A stretch of 36,227 nucleotides of DNA from Bacillota bacterium (GCA_012839815.1 DUMQ01000012.1:1-36227), one strand, 5' to 3'. Shown: positions 22,082 to 30,735, counted from the stretch's first letter. Numbers and translations are program-made. Notes: generated from the sequence alone by a model not told the origin.

Positions 22082-23398
22082 TTGGATACACATACCCGGT
22101 TACGTATATTTTATTCCCTTTCCGGTCGAGCGATCGGTCCAGATGGCGCCGCAAGTTGCAAGGTCTTTTATTTTCTCTTCTTTGCGAGCATGGCGCCATT
22201 TTTCCCTTATGTTAATCTTTACTTCCGGGATATCGGCTTATCCGGCGAGCAGATAGGCTTGATCAGCGCGATCACGCCGGTAGTTGGCCTCCTTATGCAG
22301 ACCGTCTGGGGCACCCTTTCCGATGTGCTCAAAGGGCGTCGCGCGGTGCTCATGCTCACAACCCTTGCTGCATCCGTGCTGGTCCTCCTCTTCCTGGCCA
22401 CGCGGGAATTCTATACATTGATATGCGTGATGACCCTCTTCTCGGTGTTTACAAATCCCATAATGCCTATAGCTGACAGCATCACCCTCCGGTACCTGGA
22501 GGATCGTTCCAGCGCGGGCGAATACGGGAGGCTCCGTTTATGGGGATCGATAGGGTTCTCACTCGTCGTCCCGCTGGCTGGCTGGTTTTTACAGCGCACC
22601 TCCCTGGCGAACCTCTTCATTTTGTATTCGCTTCTGATGTTCTTGGCGCACCTTGCGAGCCGTTTTATGCCGGAGACCCAGAGAGGCCTGGATCAGGATC
22701 ATCTTCTTCGTGCTCAGGAGGGCCCTAAGCTGCGGGGGTATCATGCCGGTATAACTCATTTGCTTGGCGACCGGAATTTTGCGGGGTTTCTTATTGCCAT
22801 TTTCATCCTGCAGGCGGCCACCATAAGCGTTGGCACGTTTTTCCCTATTCATCTGAGCCGCATGGGGGCCAGCATTCTGGTAATCGGGACCGCTCAATTA
22901 ATCGCGGCGGTAAGTGAAGTCCCGGCCTTCGGGCTTTCAGGCAGGATCATGACAAGGGCAACCTCCAAGTCTATAATCACATGGGCAAGCGCTACTTACG
23001 TGCTGCGTTTTCTTGTATATGCGCTGTCGCCGACCCCGGGCCCGATCCTGCTTATACAGGTGGTGCAGGGTATAGGTTTCGCCCTGTTTTACAGCGCCGC
23101 CGTTGTATTCGTGAGTGAGGTAAGTCCTCCTGAGCTCAAAACCACAGGCCAGGCGGTATTCTGGGCTTTTGCCTTCGGAGGGGGAGCGATCGCCGGGAAT
23201 CTCGGGGGCGGTTTCCTCGTTGACCGGATCGGCACTGCAAACCTTTATATCCTCGCCTCGGCTGCGTCCCTCTTATCTGTAGCCCTGTTACTCCTTGCTG
23301 TCCGGCCCAATCCTTGCTCCGAATCCCCGGAAAGCATAGCCCCGGCCGCCCCGGCTCCGGAGGCGCAAAAGGGAAACGGGAAAGTGGGTGTTCTATGA
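22082..23398 (+). CDS. Major facilitator superfamily transporter (MFS_1-like/LacY-like)
   Basis: The 438-residue protein has about twelve membrane segments. The core KVFYFLFFASMAPFFPYVNLYFRDIGLSGEQIG and the loop motif GTLSDVLKGRRAVL are typical of the LacY/NupG-like branch, which carries sugars or nucleosides; the substrate here is not known. A stop at 22073-22075 makes TTG 22082 the first usable start; GGAGG lies a rather long 13 bp upstream. The N-terminal 27 residues are not typical, and no other start codon occurs before the first membrane segment. The stop overlaps the decarboxylase start by four bases (ATGA), so the two are coupled. Confidence 0.82.
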   Translation: MDTHTRLRIFYSLSGRAIGPDGAASCKVFYFLFFASMAPFFPYVNLYFRDIGLSGEQIGLISAITPVVGLLMQTVWGTLSDVLKGRRAVLMLTTLAASVLVLLFLATREFYTLICVMTLFSVFTNPIMPIADSITLRYLEDRSSAGEYGRLRLWGSIGFSLVVPLAGWFLQRTSLANLFILYSLLMFLAHLASRFMPETQRGLDQDHLLRAQEGPKLRGYHAGITHLLGDRNFAGFLIAIFILQAATISVGTFFPIHLSRMGASILVIGTAQLIAAVSEVPAFGLSGRIMTRATSKSIITWASATYVLRFLVYALSPTPGPILLIQVVQGIGFALFYSAAVVFVSEVSPPELKTTGQAVFWAFAFGGGAIAGNLGGGFLVDRIGTANLYILASAASLLSVALLLLAVRPNPCSESPESIAPAAPAPEAQKGNGKVGVL

Positions 23399-25026
23399 CG
23401 CATCGTGAGATTTCGCCTTGCCGGGCATCGGCCCTGAGCGGACGCCAGGCTTCCGCCCCGCTTTTTGAGGCCATTGTGAAGCATATCGGGCTTGACTTGA
23501 TTCCTTTTCACGTGCCCGGCCACAAACAGGGTCGAGGGCGAGGGCAGGAGAGCGGGATTGATCCCGAATTTGCTGAATTCCTTGGACACGATGCCCTTGC
23601 GATGGACCTTACGGAGGTTCCCGGCCTCGACGACCTGCACGCGCCCGGGGGCCCGATCCGCGAGGCGGAGGATCTTGCCAGCGAGCTTTTTGGCGCGGAT
23701 CATACGTTCTTTCTTGTAAACGGCACGAGCGCCGGTATCCAGGCTGCGATGATGGCGACCTGTGGCCCCGGCGATGAGATACTTATTCCCAGGGATGTTC
23801 ACAGGTCGGTCATCGGCGGCCTGATATTGAGCGGCGCGTCGCCCGTCTATATCCCCGTGGCGGTGCACCCCGAATTTGGCATCCCGCTGGGGCCGGTGCC
23901 CGAGTGCCTCCTCAATTCCCTCAGAGCCTACCCCTCTGCGAAGTTGGTGGTGCTTACGAACCCAAACTATTACGGCGTTACGCGCGATTTGAGATATCTG
24001 GTTAACCTTTGTCACCAGTATGGTAAAATAGTATTAGTAGATGAGGCGCACGGGGGGCATTTTGCGTTCGACGATGCGCTGCCTCCCTCGGGCCTTAGCG
24101 CCGGTGCCGATATTGTGGTTCAGAGCACGCACAAGACGCTCGGCTCCCTGACGCAGTCGTCGATGCTTCACGTGAAGGGGCAGCGAGTGGACATGGCCAG
24201 GCTGCGCCAGGCTCTCCGCATCTTGCAGACCACGAGCCCATCTTATATCCTGATGGCCTCTCTGGATGCTGCGCGTCGCCGGATGTTCATGCGCGGGAGG
24301 GAACTGGTGGGCAGGGCGGTGAGGCTCGCGGAGAGGGCGCGTGGTTCAATCAACCAGATAATTCCCGGGGGATGCCTGAGTCTCCCGGCTCTCGATCCCG
24401 CCCGGGCGGCGGTGGATGCTCATGTTGGCCCTCATGCTGGCCGCCGTCCGGTCGAAGCCGTGTGCGGGGGCATGTGCGATGCTATGCGCGGTGAGTTGCT
24501 TTTAGATCCGACGAAGCTGACGATCTCGTTCCGCGGTATAGGCGTAAGCGGGTATAGAGCCGGAGAGGTGCTGAGGGAGCGATACGGGCTTCAGGTGGAG
24601 TTCGCTGATATGTGGAATGTGCTCGCTATGGTTACAATAGCCGATAGGGATGAAGACGTGGATCGCCTCATCGAAGGGATAAAGGGCTTGAGCGACATAT
24701 TTCCCGGGCAATACCTGCAATGCCTGCAATTGCAATACCTGCGATGCCTGCAGCACCTGGACGATGTATTTTCTGCCCCGCCGCAGCATCTCCCGCCGAG
24801 GCAGGCCTGCCTGGGGAGGACAGAGGCTGTGCTCTTAAAGGAGGCCGCCGGCCGCGTAAGCGCCGAGATCGTCGCGCCGTACCCGCCGGGGATACCGGTG
24901 ATCTGTCCGGGCGAGGAGGTTACACCGGGTGTAATAGAATTCCTCACGGCGGCCAGGGAATTAGGTGCAAGATTTCAGGGGCCCGAGGACCCGGACCTCA
25001 CATTCTTGCGGGTGGTTGACGGGTAA
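23395..25026 (+). CDS. Orn/Lys/Arg decarboxylase family PLP enzyme (YaaO/SpeA-like)
   Basis: A fold-type I PLP enzyme likely to decarboxylate arginine, lysine or ornithine in polyamine synthesis. The N-terminal substrate motif FHVPGHKQGRG is typical, the catalytic lysine lies in STHKTLGSLTQSS, and the aspartate before it is in VDEAHGGHFAF. The C-terminal domain (YPPGIPVICPGEEVTPGVIEFL) is complete. Length is 543 residues. The ATG overlapping the previous stop is preferred to an upstream in-frame ATG inside the transporter gene. A 24-bp duplication (24711-24728 and 24735-24752) produces the odd Leu/Gln/Cys-rich segment YLQCLQLQYLRCLQ. Position matches yaaO of Bacillus, upstream of darA and holB. 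Confidence 0.88.
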   Translation: MTHREISPCRASALSGRQASAPLFEAIVKHIGLDLIPFHVPGHKQGRGRGQESGIDPEFAEFLGHDALAMDLTEVPGLDDLHAPGGPIREAEDLASELFGADHTFFLVNGTSAGIQAAMMATCGPGDEILIPRDVHRSVIGGLILSGASPVYIPVAVHPEFGIPLGPVPECLLNSLRAYPSAKLVVLTNPNYYGVTRDLRYLVNLCHQYGKIVLVDEAHGGHFAFDDALPPSGLSAGADIVVQSTHKTLGSLTQSSMLHVKGQRVDMARLRQALRILQTTSPSYILMASLDAARRRMFMRGRELVGRAVRLAERARGSINQIIPGGCLSLPALDPARAAVDAHVGPHAGRRPVEAVCGGMCDAMRGELLLDPTKLTISFRGIGVSGYRAGEVLRERYGLQVEFADMWNVLAMVTIADRDEDVDRLIEGIKGLSDIFPGQYLQCLQLQYLRCLQHLDDVFSAPPQHLPPRQACLGRTEAVLLKEAAGRVSAEIVAPYPPGIPVICPGEEVTPGVIEFLTAARELGARFQGPEDPDLTFLRVVDG

Positions 25027-26649
25027 ATGCCGGATATTTCGCGGATCCAGCTCGATACCAAGCGAGGTGATGGAGCCTTGACGCGACAGGAGATAACTGA
25101 TAACATTGATTTACTCTTGGAGGTCTTGCCCCCGAGGCTAAGAGGCAGCATAGAGGCCCTGGGTAACTTGAACGACCTCATCGAGGTTATCCTCGACCTG
25201 GGGCGCCAGCCCGAGGCAAGATTCACCAGGAGGTTTATTTACTTGAGCGAGGAGCCTGTCTCCCGCGAAGATATTGGATATGTGTTAAAACGGGTCGGGA
25301 GATTCGGAGGGGATAATAGAGCGGGGATCGAGCGAACATTACACAGGATCTCGGCCATTCGAAATCGCGCTGGCGAGATTATCGGCCTGACCTGCAGGGT
25401 CGGGCGGGCCGTTTTTGGGACCATCGATATAATCAGGGACGTGGTGGAGCAGGAGAAGAGCCTCCTATTGCTTGGCCGGCCTGGCGTCGGCAAGACCACG
25501 ATGCTTCGTGAGGTGGCCCGCGTTTTGAGCGACGAGTTCGAGAAGCGGGTCATAATTGTTGATACCTCCAATGAGATCGCCGGGGACGGGGATATTCCAC
25601 ACCCTGGCATAGGCCGTTCGCGGCGCATGCAGGTGCCCATACCCGCCAGGCAGGCCGATGTCATGATAGAAGCCGTGGAGAATCATATGCCCGAGGTTAT
25701 AGTGATTGATGAGATCGGTACGGAGGCCGAGGCCAATGCGGCGCGGACTATAGCCGAACGTGGGGTCCAGCTCATAGGGACGGCTCACGGCAACACCCTG
25801 GACAACCTGGTGTTAAACCCGGTGCTGAGCGATCTTGTCGGGGGCATTCAGGCTGTGACCCTTGGTGATGAAGAGGCGCGAAAGCGGGGGACTCAAAAGA
25901 CCGTTTTGGAACGGAAGGCCCCGCCGACGTTCGATGTGGTGATCGAGATAAAGGACAAGGATACGCTCGCGATTCACCATGACGTGGCAAAGACGGTGGA
26001 TTTGCTCCTCCGGGGCGTTGAACCGCGGCCGGAGATCAGGGTGCGGGGTGCTGGCGGCGAGATAAAGGTGGTACAGGAAGCCGGACTCCCGGATGACCTA
26101 GACAGAGTGGAAGTAGGGGGGGCCGATCCTCACACTGTCCCTGAGGGGAAACCCAGGTTTTTACGGATATTCCCATATGCCGTAAGTCATAACAAACTCA
26201 GCGAGGCTATCGAGATGAGCGGTGTGCCGGCTTATGTAGCACGGGACCTTGGTAGCGCAGATATAATCTTGACGCTAAAGGGACAGTATCGCAAGATGCC
26301 CAAGAGGTTGAGGGAGGCGGAGGAGAGAGGGCTACCCATCCACATTATTAAGAGCAATACGATAAGCCAGATTATGAGCTTTCTGAGGCAGAAGTGCGAC
26401 CCCGGGCACGAGCATGACACGGGGACGGGTATGGGTATGGGCGCAGGCGGAGGTGCGGATGAGGAATCTGCCCTCCGCGAGGCCAAGGAAGCGGTATTAC
26501 GCGTTTCAGAGCAGGCTCAACCCGTGGAATTGAGGCCGCAGAACGCATATATTCGCAAGCTACAACATGAGCTGGCTTCCAGCAATAACTTGAGGTCGGT
26601 GAGCATAGGGGTTGAACCCAACAGGCGGGTAGTGATATTCTCAAAGTAG
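25027..26649 (+). CDS. R3H-domain AAA ATPase (Ycf45/SpoIIIAA-like)
   Basis: The 540-residue protein belongs to a family with an AAA-type ATPase domain related to SpoIIIAA and plastid Ycf45, plus a C-terminal R3H single-stranded nucleic acid-binding domain. Walker A is GRPGVGKTTM (about residue 151) and Walker B VIVIDEIGTEAEA, followed by IGTAHGNTLDNL. The last 40 residues (RPQNAYIRKLQHELASSNNLRS) form the R3H domain. A Gly/Met/Thr-rich low-complexity stretch (HDTGTGMGMGAGGG) joins the two. Its ATG directly abuts the decarboxylase stop codon. The cellular role is not established. It sits where Bacillus has thymidylate kinase (tmk). Confidence 0.85.
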   Translation: MPDISRIQLDTKRGDGALTRQEITDNIDLLLEVLPPRLRGSIEALGNLNDLIEVILDLGRQPEARFTRRFIYLSEEPVSREDIGYVLKRVGRFGGDNRAGIERTLHRISAIRNRAGEIIGLTCRVGRAVFGTIDIIRDVVEQEKSLLLLGRPGVGKTTMLREVARVLSDEFEKRVIIVDTSNEIAGDGDIPHPGIGRSRRMQVPIPARQADVMIEAVENHMPEVIVIDEIGTEAEANAARTIAERGVQLIGTAHGNTLDNLVLNPVLSDLVGGIQAVTLGDEEARKRGTQKTVLERKAPPTFDVVIEIKDKDTLAIHHDVAKTVDLLLRGVEPRPEIRVRGAGGEIKVVQEAGLPDDLDRVEVGGADPHTVPEGKPRFLRIFPYAVSHNKLSEAIEMSGVPAYVARDLGSADIILTLKGQYRKMPKRLREAEERGLPIHIIKSNTISQIMSFLRQKCDPGHEHDTGTGMGMGAGGGADEESALREAKEAVLRVSEQAQPVELRPQNAYIRKLQHELASSNNLRSVSIGVEPNRRVVIFSK

Positions 26650-26736
26650 GCTTATTAGGTGCTGTATGGAGGTAGTTTCAGGTCTGTAACCTTACACGAT
26701 GCGGGGCTGGAGGTACAAGGCCGGAGGTGGTAAAAG

Positions 26737-27066
26737 ATGAAGCTTGTGATAGCGATCGTCCAGGATCAGGATGTGGCCGGGCTCCTGGATCGCCTTGTCA
26801 AAAAGGGTTACAAGGCAACGAAGCTTGCAAGCACAGGTGGGTTTTTGAGGGTCGGCAACACGACGTTGCTGGTAGGTGTAAACGATGACCAGGTGCAGGA
26901 TGTCGTCGGGGTGATTAAGGATGTATGCAAATCCCGGACCCAGCTCATTACGCCGATGCCTGCGGTAGGAAGGTCCATAACATCATACGTCCCCCAGCCC
27001 GTGGAGGTAAAGGTCGGGGGGGCAACTATATTTGTCGTTGATGTGGCTCACTTTGAGAAGATCTGA
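26737..27066 (+). CDS. darA: PII-like cyclic di-AMP receptor DarA (YaaQ/PstA)
   Basis: The 109-residue protein is the YaaQ/DarA/PstA family member, a trimeric PII-like cytosolic receptor that binds cyclic di-AMP. The start MKLVIAIVQDQDV, the ligand-binding TKLASTGGFLRVGNTTLLVGV, and VDVAHFEKI at the end are all typical, with normal length. GGAGGTGG sits at the usual distance before the ATG. It precedes holB as in Bacillus, except that the small yaaR gene normally between them is absent. The downstream target of DarA is unknown in Bacillus as well. Confidence 0.93.
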   Translation: MKLVIAIVQDQDVAGLLDRLVKKGYKATKLASTGGFLRVGNTTLLVGVNDDQVQDVVGVIKDVCKSRTQLITPMPAVGRSITSYVPQPVEVKVGGATIFVVDVAHFEKI

Positions 27067-27196
27067 TCGAAGCCATCTTGATCTCTGCTGTCTTGATCTG
27101 AGTCGTCCGGTTCGTGAGTTCTAGTCACGAAGGGGCGCTGATCGGCGCTGATCAAGGGGTGAGCGCGGGATCTCGAGCCCGGAGGTGTGAAGCAAC

Positions 27197-28264
27197 TTGT
27201 TTTGTGAAGAGGTTGTGGGCCAGCCTGAGGCTCTGGGGCTCCTTCAAAGGGCGCTGGAAACGGGGAGGATAGCCCATGCCTACTTGTTTGCGGGGCCGGA
27301 TGGGGTCGGCAAGAAAACCCTCGCACTCTGTCTTGCCAGAGCCCTGAATTGCCTGGATCTCGATAATAAGCCGGGATCTTTCGCTCCGTGCGGCCGCTGT
27401 CTATCCTGCCGGAAGATCGCTTGTGGCAATCACCCTGATGTGAAGGTTGTTTCCCCTGACGGGGTCTCCGTCAGGATCGACCAGATACGGGAGATTAAAA
27501 AGGAAATGTCCTACCGGCCATATGAGGGGCGTTATAGGGTGTGGATATTGGAAGACTGCGATAAGATGACGGAGCAGGCCGCGAACAGCACCCTTAAAGT
27601 CCTTGAGGAACCACAGGAAAGGTCGGTATTTATTCTTTTGACTTCAAACGTTTTGAGCCTCCTCCCCACCATAGTGTCACGCTGCCAGGTCGTCCGGTTT
27701 AACCCGGTCGGGGCTGCCGTGATATCAGGACTGCTCCGGGAAAGGTACGCCATCCCCGCAGAGAAAGCCAGACTTTTGGCTTTTCTTTGTCATGGGAGCG
27801 TGGGTAAGGCGGTTGGCTGGGCTACCGGCCGGATTCCCATGCCACCCCGGGACGAGGTCATCGCGCTAGTCGGAGGCTTTTTGAGCCCGCTGGGGCCGGG
27901 GTCGAAGCCAGGAGCCATTTTAAGGGCCGCAGAGGCGCTCGAGAAACGCAAGGATGATCTTGACGAGATTCTTGACCTGCTCGAGGATTGGTACAGGGAC
28001 CTCATGATAGTCTGTGAAGCAGCCCACCATCATGAAACGGGTCATGGAGCTACCCATGAACGTGAAGCGGATGAGCTTTCAAAAGCCCTTGTAGTAAACC
28101 TTGACAAGCTCGAGACGCTCGAGGAGCAGGCGAGGGTCTGCTCTACCGAGAGAGCTGCTAAGTCCATTGGGGTTATCGAGGCCACGAGGCAGAGCATCCG
28201 GAGGAATGCCAATGTTAGGCTGGCTCTGGAAAATATGCTCTTCACCTTATTCCCCGGTGTTTGA
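27197..28264 (+). CDS. holB: DNA polymerase III subunit delta'
   Basis: Delta' is a clamp-loader subunit that helps place the sliding clamp on DNA at the replication fork. The AAA+ domain begins near residue 7, with HAYLFAGPDGVGKKTLALCLARALNC; GPDGVGKKT is a Walker A-like loop. A four-Cys zinc module (CGRCLSCRKIACG) follows, and IVSRCQVVRF carries the SRC arginine-finger motif. Length is 355 residues. The TTG start lies 9 bp after GGAGGTG, and an in-frame stop just upstream excludes a longer start. The gene lies between darA and ricT as in Bacillus. Confidence 0.9.
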   Translation: MFCEEVVGQPEALGLLQRALETGRIAHAYLFAGPDGVGKKTLALCLARALNCLDLDNKPGSFAPCGRCLSCRKIACGNHPDVKVVSPDGVSVRIDQIREIKKEMSYRPYEGRYRVWILEDCDKMTEQAANSTLKVLEEPQERSVFILLTSNVLSLLPTIVSRCQVVRFNPVGAAVISGLLRERYAIPAEKARLLAFLCHGSVGKAVGWATGRIPMPPRDEVIALVGGFLSPLGPGSKPGAILRAAEALEKRKDDLDEILDLLEDWYRDLMIVCEAAHHHETGHGATHEREADELSKALVVNLDKLETLEEQARVCSTERAAKSIGVIEATRQSIRRNANVRLALENMLFTLFPGV

Positions 28265-28321
28265 CGACGTGTTTGAATATGTGCTTATTCTCGTGCGCTC
28301 ATAACGAGGGGAGTTTTGGGA

Positions 28322-29134
28322 ATGTATGAGGTTGTAGGTGTGAGGTTCAAGAAGGCGGGAAAGATATATTATTTCGAGCCGGGCGAGATCGATATAACCG
28401 TTGGCGACAGGGTTATAGTCGAAACCGCGAGGGGTATTGAATACGGCGAGGTCGTTATAGGCCGGAAGCAAGTTAGTGAAGAGGATATTGTAAGCCCCCT
28501 TAAGAAGGTGCTGAGAAAGGCCACCGCCGAGGATGAGGCGCAGGTTGAGGAAAACAAGCGAAAAGAGAGAAGGGCCTTTGATATATGCCTCCAGAAGATA
28601 GCAAGCCATGAGCTCCCGATGAAGCTCATAGACGTTGAGTACTCCTTTGATAACAGCAAGATAACGTTCTATTTTACGGCTGATGGCCGGGTCGATTTCA
28701 GAGAACTGGTAAAGGATCTTGCAAGTGTATTCAGGACACGGATCGAGCTTCGTCAGATAGGGGTAAGAGATGAGGCCAAGATGCTCGGGGGATTGGGCCC
28801 TTGCGGCCGGCCCCTTTGCTGCGCCACCTTCCTGGGCGATTTCGAACCGGTTTCAATCCGCATGGCGAAGGATCAGAATCTCTCGTTAAACCCTTCGAAG
28901 ATATCCGGCATATGCGGGAGGCTTATGTGCTGCCTGAAATACGAGTCCGATTCCTATAAGCGGGTCAAGGAGCCCCAGCAAGATAAGACGTCTCAGGAGC
29001 CTTTCCCTGAGCCTTCCGGCGAGGGGGAGGGGTTCGACTTGGATGATGAGGGCGATGCGGGTGTGGGCGAGGATGTACCAGAAGAGGATGGACGGGAAGA
29101 AGATGGACGAGGAGAAGAAAAAGAAAGAGAATGA
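28322..29134 (+). CDS. ricT: RicT/YaaT, PSP1-domain regulator of RNA processing and sporulation
   Basis: In Bacillus, YaaT (RicT) joins YlbF and YmcA in the Y-complex, which binds Fe-S clusters and steers RNase Y-dependent mRNA processing, biofilm formation and sporulation. The PSP1 domain is complete: MYEVVGVRFKKAGKIYYFEPG, FFTADGRVDFRELV, and the cysteine segments GPCGRPLCC and GICGRLMCC, which match the conserved Cys set. The C-terminal 50 residues are Asp/Glu/Gly-rich, longer and more acidic than usual. GAGGGGAG at 28306-28313 favours the ATG at 28322 (8-bp spacing) over a TTG at 28316 (2 bp). The acidic tail overlaps the start of rsmI in another frame. Confidence 0.9.
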   Translation: MYEVVGVRFKKAGKIYYFEPGEIDITVGDRVIVETARGIEYGEVVIGRKQVSEEDIVSPLKKVLRKATAEDEAQVEENKRKERRAFDICLQKIASHELPMKLIDVEYSFDNSKITFYFTADGRVDFRELVKDLASVFRTRIELRQIGVRDEAKMLGGLGPCGRPLCCATFLGDFEPVSIRMAKDQNLSLNPSKISGICGRLMCCLKYESDSYKRVKEPQQDKTSQEPFPEPSGEGEGFDLDDEGDAGVGEDVPEEDGREEDGRGEEKERE

Positions 29135-30098
29135 GAGTGAGAATGGATCTTCGAGTGGATCTCAGACGCCTGTCTCGCAGGGCGGCCTGGGTACCCTCTA
29201 TATTTGCGGGACGCCCATAGGTAACCTGGAAGATATAACGCTGAGGGCGCTCGCCACGTTGAAGGAGGTTGATTTCATCGCTGCCGAGGATACGCGTCAA
29301 ACGCGTAAGCTCCTGGCGCGTTATGATATAAATACCCCGCTCGTGAGCTATCATGAACATAATATGAAGGAGAAGGGACCGGAGATCGTGGATGAGCTCA
29401 GGTCCGGCAAGAAGGTGGCCCTGGTTTCGGATGCCGGCATGCCTGGAATCTCTGACCCGGGCTTTGACCTCGTACGGCGAGCCATCGAGGCGGGTATAAG
29501 GGTCGTCCCGGTCCCGGGCCCCACGGCCTTTGTTGCCGCGCTCGTGGCCTCGGGGCTCCCCACTGATACCTTTGTATTTCTCGGGTTTCTCCCGCGCAAG
29601 GGCAAGGATCGCAAGGCCCTCCTGGATTGCCTTGCCGTCGAGAGGAGGACATCGATCGTTTACGAAGCCCCCCACAGGATACGCCGGACATTGCAGGAGC
29701 TTCGCGACCGGCTGGGGCCGGGGCGCGGGATTGCGGTGGCTCGAGAGCTTACCAAGGTTCATGAGGAAATCCTGCGCGGGACTTTAGGCGACCTGGATAG
29801 CCTTATGGAGATGCCGGGTCTTGCAAATCCGCGGGGTGAGTTTGTGATTATCATTGGCCCACCGACTATTGGGCCGCCGACGGGACTGGTGGAAGGAACG
29901 CCCGGGGGGCGTATGAATGCAGGGCCGGGGTATGAAGGGGGAGGAAATCATGAAGGATGCGGAAATATAGAAGGCGCTCTAGATCGAGTAAAACAGCTCG
30001 TCGATAGCGGGATGGAGAGGAAGAGTGCTGTGAAATTGGTCTCAAGGGAGACGGGCTTCAGGAGGCGGGAGCTTTACAGGCTATCGTTAAAAAAATAG
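29043..30098 (+). CDS. rsmI: 16S rRNA (cytidine1402-2'-O)-methyltransferase
   Basis: RsmI methylates the ribose 2'-OH of C1402 in 16S rRNA, improving decoding fidelity. The tetrapyrrole-methylase fold starts near residue 50: LGTLYICGTPIGNLEDITLRAL, then FIAAEDTRQTRKLL, VALVSDAGMPGISDPGF and VPVPGPTAFVAAL. The C-terminal helical domain is present (ALDRVKQLVDSGMERKSAVKLV). Before it is a repeat-derived Gly/Pro/Asn insertion (about 29857-29970). The first ATG has GGGGGAGGGG 10 bp upstream but gives a 49-residue Lys/Glu/Ser-rich extension and 92 bp overlap with ricT; ATGs at 29073, 29088 or 29103 are possible starts. Confidence 0.88.
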   Translation: MMRAMRVWARMYQKRMDGKKMDEEKKKKENESENGSSSGSQTPVSQGGLGTLYICGTPIGNLEDITLRALATLKEVDFIAAEDTRQTRKLLARYDINTPLVSYHEHNMKEKGPEIVDELRSGKKVALVSDAGMPGISDPGFDLVRRAIEAGIRVVPVPGPTAFVAALVASGLPTDTFVFLGFLPRKGKDRKALLDCLAVERRTSIVYEAPHRIRRTLQELRDRLGPGRGIAVARELTKVHEEILRGTLGDLDSLMEMPGLANPRGEFVIIIGPPTIGPPTGLVEGTPGGRMNAGPGYEGGGNHEGCGNIEGALDRVKQLVDSGMERKSAVKLVSRETGFRRRELYRLSLKK

Positions 30099-30115
30099 CG
30101 CCTCCCGGCGCTATT
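30089..30115 (-). terminator. Intrinsic terminator of abrB, overlapping the rsmI 3' end
   Basis: A perfect 9-bp stem (AATAGCGCC at 30094-30102 with GGCGCTATT at 30107-30115, 4-base loop) is followed on the minus strand by a run of T from the A tract at 30089-30095. It lies about 115 bp beyond the abrB stop. On the plus strand the same stem spans the rsmI stop codon but has no T tract, so it should work mainly for abrB. Confidence 0.85.
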
Positions 30116-30230
30116 GAGATATGAGTCCGGCCGGGCCGCACGCCAAAAATCGCGCACAGGTCGTGCGGGTCGAGGAATCATGAAGCCCATGGGCCCGTCC
30201 AGGTGGTTGTTGGTTGCTACCTTAGGATAC

Positions 30231-30476
30231 TTACGATACACTTTTCATGGCTTCCAGGCAGTCTTTGCAGATATTCTTCTCCCTGAAATTACGGATGTTA
30301 TCCGCATTGCCGCAGAAGATACAGGCGGGTTCATACTTCTTAAGGATGATTTTTTCCCCATCCACATAAATCTCAAGGGCATCCTTCTCGCCAATTTGAA
30401 GGGTTCTCCTGAGTTCAATAGGGATAACCACCCTACCAAGTTCATCAACTTTTCTAACGATGCCGGTTGATTTCAA
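30231..30476 (-). CDS. abrB: AbrB-family transition-state regulator
   Basis: AbrB proteins are dimeric/tetrameric DNA-binding regulators that hold back stationary-phase and sporulation genes during growth. The N-terminal swapped-hairpin domain MKSTGIVRKVDELGRVVIPIELRRTL is almost identical to Bacillus AbrB. The C-terminal part has two CxxC pairs (CIFCGN and CKDC), a zinc-ribbon-like ending common in clostridial relatives. The SD AAGGGG lies 9 bp before the TTG at 30476, giving the canonical N-terminus; a TTG at 30485 directly abuts the SD. Length is then 81 residues. Position between rsmI and metG matches Bacillus. Two strong promoters lie upstream and a terminator downstream. Confidence 0.92.
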   Translation of the reverse strand: MKSTGIVRKVDELGRVVIPIELRRTLQIGEKDALEIYVDGEKIILKKYEPACIFCGNADNIRNFREKNICKDCLEAMKSVS

Positions 30477-30523
30477 GGTATTCAACCCCTTTCTTCTACA
30501 CGTTTCGACAAGGTTCTAGTAAA

Positions 30524-30552
30524 AGTATACTTAAATTTCCAAGGCAAGTCAA
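30524..30552 (-). promoter_or_regulatory. Proximal sigma-A promoter of abrB
   Basis: On the minus strand TTGACT (30552-30547) and TATACT (30529-30524) are separated by exactly 17 bp, a near-consensus sigma-A promoter about 45 bp upstream of the abrB start. The surrounding DNA is AT-rich, as expected for AbrB autoregulation. Confidence 0.75.
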
Positions 30553-30583
30553 GACGATATTTATATTTTTTGTTTTCACTTCC

Positions 30584-30611
30584 AATATAAACCTAATTTA
30601 CCTAAAGTCAA
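30584..30611 (-). promoter_or_regulatory. Distal sigma-A promoter of abrB
   Basis: A second TTGACT (30611-30606) lies 16 bp from TATATT (30589-30584) on the minus strand. The first eight bases (CTTGACTT) repeat those of the proximal promoter. Two tandem promoters upstream of abrB are also found in Bacillus. Confidence 0.6.
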
Positions 30612-30735
30612 GAGGGTTGGAGGCAAGATTTACAAAAAAAGTTTTAGCTAGTATTTTGTAGTAAGCAGTGGATGGCTATTTCATGCTAAAGGGTATCCTG
30701 ATATGTGTCACGATGGCTGATGCACCCCCGTTCAT

